A DNA stretch of 64,000 bases from Spyradosoma sp004558035 (lineage in GTDB: Bacteria > Verrucomicrobiota > Verrucomicrobiia > Opitutales > UBA953): positions 1 through 64,000 of the forward strand of contig NZ_JBNPNH010000010.1 in NCBI RefSeq assembly GCF_050314555.1, given 5' to 3'. Under the pieces are notes generated by a model. It was not told where the DNA came from and made no database searches. It saw only the letters and a list, made by a program, of their open reading frames with translations. Shown here one piece after another: positions 61,793 through 64,000 of this stretch (position 1 is the first letter of the stretch; the number at the start of each line of letters is the position of its first letter). A program made the translations under genes and the position numbers.

Positions 61793-63688
61793 ATGGCATT
61801 GCTTTCGGTCAGAAATCTTTCGCTCCGGTTCGGCGGGCCGTCGCTGTTCGACGACGTTTCCTTTCAGGTCGAGCCCGGCGAGCGCGTCTGCCTCATCGGG
61901 CGCAACGGCGCGGGGAAAAGTTCCCTGCTCAAAATCGTCGCGGGAACGCTCGAACCGGACGCCGGCGAAGTCGCGCTCGCGCGCGGGTCGCACGCCGCCT
62001 ACCTCGCGCAGGAGGTGCCCGCCGAAATCGCGGGAACGGTGCGCGACGTCGTGCTGAGCGGGCTCGGCGAGGCGGGAGAAAAAATCCGCGCCTGCGAGAC
62101 GCACGACACGGAAAAGTATTCCGAGGCGGAGCTCGACGCGATTTTCCGCTGGCTCGAGGAGAACGCCGCGTGGAATCTCGCGAGCGCGGCGGACGCGATG
62201 ATCTCCAAGGTCGGCGCCGATCCCGCGCTGCCGTTCGCCTCGCTTTCCGCGGGAATGAAGCGCCGCGTGCTGCTCGCGCGCGAGCTCGTTTCCGCGCCCG
62301 ACGTGCTCGTGCTCGACGAGCCGACGAACCATCTCGACATCGCCGCCGTCGAGTGGCTCGAGGAATTTCTCCTCGCGTGGCGCGGCGCGATTCTTTTCGT
62401 CACGCACGACCGCCGTTTTCTGCGGAAGATCTCCACGCGCATTCTCGATCTCGTGGGCGGCGTCGTCACGTCCTGGGACTGCGATTACGACACGTATCTC
62501 GCGCGCCGCGAAGAGCTCGACGCCTCCGTCGCCGCGAACAACGCGGAGTTCGACAAGCTGCTCGCGCGCGAGGAAGCCTGGCTGCGCCAAGGCGTGAAGG
62601 CGCGCCGCTGCCGCAACGAAGGCCGCGTGCGCGAGCTCAAGAAGCTCCGCGAAATCCGCGCCGCGCGCCGCTCCGCCGTCGGGAACGTCCGCGCAGCGAT
62701 TTCCGAAGGGGAAAAATCCGGCGCGAAGGTCATCGTCGCCGAACACGTCTCGCACAGCTGGAACGGCGTTCCCGTGATCCGCGATTTCTCGACGACGATC
62801 ATGCGCGGCGACCGCGTCGGCGTCATCGGGCCGAACGGCGTCGGCAAGACCACGCTGCTGAAGATTCTGCTCGGCGAGCTCGCGCCCGACACGGGAACGG
62901 TCGCGCACGGCACGAACCTGCAGATCGCGTATTTCGACCAGCTCCGCTCGCAGCTGCGCGAGGACAGGACGCTCGCGGAAAACCTCGCGGGCGAGGGCGC
63001 GGACACCGTTTCCGTCGGCGGGAAGACGCGCCACGTCATCAGCTATCTCGGCGATTTCCTGTTCACGCCCGACCGCGCGCGCTCGACCGTCTCAATGCTC
63101 AGCGGCGGCGAACGCAACCGCCTCCTGCTCGCGAAAATCTTTCTCAAGCCCGCCAACGTGCTCGTGCTCGACGAGCCGACCAACGACCTCGACCTCGAGA
63201 CGCTCGACCTGCTCGAAGAGCTTCTCGGCGACTTCGACGGCACCGTGATTCTCGTGTCGCACGACCGCGAATTTCTCGACGACGTGACGACGAGCCTCGT
63301 CGTCTTCGAGGGCGACGGATTCCTGCGCGAGTTCGTCGGCGACTACGACGCGTGGCGGAAGACGCATCTCGCCGAAACCGCCGCGAAGAGCGTTCCCGCC
63401 GCCGCGCCGGAAAAACGCGCCGCGGACGCGCCCGCCGTTCCCGAGCCGAAAAATCCGCCGTCGAAGAAAAAGCTTTCCTACAAGGAGACGCGCGAGCTCG
63501 AGGCGCTCCCGCAGAAAATCGACGCGCTCGAGACCGAGCAGAAGACGCTTTCGGAAAAGCTCAACGACCCGGATTTCTATCGCGATCCCGCCGCCGTGCG
63601 CGACGTGAACGCGCGCCTCGCCGCCATCGACGCGGAACTCCTCTCCGCCCTTGAGCGCTGGGAGGAACTCGAATCCCGCCGGGCGTGA
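61793..63688 (+). CDS. uup: ABC-F family ATPase (Uup-like)
   Basis: 631 residues with two ATPase domains and no membrane part. Domain 1: GRNGAGKSS, SAGMKRRVLLARELVS, LDEPTNHLD; domain 2: GPNGVGKTT, LSGGERNRLLLAKIFL, LDEPTNDLDLET. The linker (about 245-310) is long, basic and helical, and a C-terminal coiled coil (SKKKLSYKETRELEALPQK, TLSEKLNDPDFYRDPAAVRD) matches Uup. ABC-F proteins bind the ribosomal E site or act on DNA structures; Uup reduces transposon excision. A TTTAAGCC/TTAAGCTT tract precedes the start. Confidence 0.9.
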   Translation: MALLSVRNLSLRFGGPSLFDDVSFQVEPGERVCLIGRNGAGKSSLLKIVAGTLEPDAGEVALARGSHAAYLAQEVPAEIAGTVRDVVLSGLGEAGEKIRACETHDTEKYSEAELDAIFRWLEENAAWNLASAADAMISKVGADPALPFASLSAGMKRRVLLARELVSAPDVLVLDEPTNHLDIAAVEWLEEFLLAWRGAILFVTHDRRFLRKISTRILDLVGGVVTSWDCDYDTYLARREELDASVAANNAEFDKLLAREEAWLRQGVKARRCRNEGRVRELKKLREIRAARRSAVGNVRAAISEGEKSGAKVIVAEHVSHSWNGVPVIRDFSTTIMRGDRVGVIGPNGVGKTTLLKILLGELAPDTGTVAHGTNLQIAYFDQLRSQLREDRTLAENLAGEGADTVSVGGKTRHVISYLGDFLFTPDRARSTVSMLSGGERNRLLLAKIFLKPANVLVLDEPTNDLDLETLDLLEELLGDFDGTVILVSHDREFLDDVTTSLVVFEGDGFLREFVGDYDAWRKTHLAETAAKSVPAAAPEKRAADAPAVPEPKNPPSKKKLSYKETRELEALPQKIDALETEQKTLSEKLNDPDFYRDPAAVRDVNARLAAIDAELLSALERWEELESRRA

Positions 63689-63758
63689 ACGCTCACTCCG
63701 GCGGCAGGGCGGCTCTTGAGGTTTGCGGCGTTCCCACGGGCGTGCATAATGCGTCCGC

Positions 63759-64000
63759 ATGAATTCGTTTTTCCGAAAACTGGTTTCCTGCGCGGCGTTC
63801 GCGGCGTGCGTTCCCGCGGCTCTTTTCGCGCAGGAAAAAGTCTCCGCCGAGGCAGCGGTCGTACGCAATCCCGTCGGCGTGGATCTGAGCGCGCCGCTCG
63901 CCGACGTTCCCGCCGAAACGCCTTCGGAACCCGCGCCCGCCGCCGCCGTTCCCGCGCCGAAGGAGACTTTTCCCGAAGCGCGGCGCGCCTTCATCTTCGA
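63759..64000 (+). CDS. Exported protein, N-terminal part (cut by window edge)
   Basis: An ATG at 63759 opens a frame to the window end, 80 visible residues. MNSFFRKLVSCAAFAACVPA followed by ALFAQEK is a clear signal peptide (cleavage after LFA). The mature start is Ala/Pro-rich (LADVPAETPSEPAPAAAVPA) and is followed by ETFPEARRAFIF. Too little is visible for a family. It starts 70 bp after uup. Confidence 0.7.
   Translation, partial: MNSFFRKLVSCAAFAACVPAALFAQEKVSAEAAVVRNPVGVDLSAPLADVPAETPSEPAPAAAVPAPKETFPEARRAFIF

Overview
This is a GC-rich, gene-dense bacterial chromosome segment. It most resembles a member of Verrucomicrobiota, probably an Opitutae-like lineage. That placement is an inference from content: an EpsI-type exosortase partner, a giant PEP-CTERM surface protein, a classical autotransporter, archaeal/eukaryal-type ProRS and GlyRS beside a GlnRS, RNase HIII, a MurC-MurB fusion, and A-rich dispersed intergenic repeats. 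No rRNA, tRNA, prophage, CRISPR array or intact transposase was recognised.

Layout: 1-1000 is the end of an RHS gene followed by a broken lipoprotein gene and a tiny membrane ORF. 1.1-8.4 kb (minus strand) holds an autotransporter, an SDR/acyl-carrier/acyltransferase trio, coaX, epsI, acpS and pdxJ. 8.7-14.5 kb (plus) holds an adenylate-kinase-like gene, rsmE, rnhC, glnS and cca. 14.6-15.7 kb is an AT-richer island with two divergent ribbon-helix-helix-like genes and a Sel1 lipoprotein. 15.8-24.4 kb (minus) holds a GH2 beta-galactosidase, a DUF3298-like lipoprotein, glyRS and a repeat-scaffold membrane protein. 24.5-37.6 kb (plus) holds metF, a barrel protein, a murC-murB fusion, prmB, an MBL hydrolase, a thioredoxin-like protein, fabZ, a GxxExxY cassette, fabI, scpB and pheA. 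37.6-47.6 kb has three repeat-packed intergenic zones around a disordered basic protein gene, proS and the 1,476-residue PEP-CTERM gene. 47.6-64 kb holds galK, lepA, ffh, lysC, a PA14-like protein, an ABC ATPase, tig, a TRIC-like channel, pyrH, frr, a KASIII/OleA-like gene, an OppD-like ATPase, a Uup-like ABC-F protein and the start of an exported protein.

Most genes are housekeeping: translation, cell wall, fatty acid, cofactor and amino-acid synthesis. Lifestyle hints are lactose/galactoside use (beta-galactosidase, galK) and elaborate surface proteins.

Three non-gene observations stand out. (1) The non-palindromic word GCGGGAACGC and its reverse complement occur roughly once per 170 bp in a hand-counted stretch. 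The word lies in genes and spacers in both orientations, and inverted pairs form most of the intrinsic terminators. This is the layout of DNA-uptake sequences in Neisseria and Pasteurellaceae, so it is a candidate new uptake signal or HIP1-like motif; regions lacking it look foreign. (2) A GxxExxY-family nuclease-like gene between fabZ and fabI is framed by a 28-bp inverted repeat (26/28), and a related word occurs alone elsewhere. This suggests a minimal mobile cassette. (3) A ~235-bp multi-hairpin repeat occurs three times, together with hairpin repeats whose arms change in compensating fashion while their right flank is conserved.
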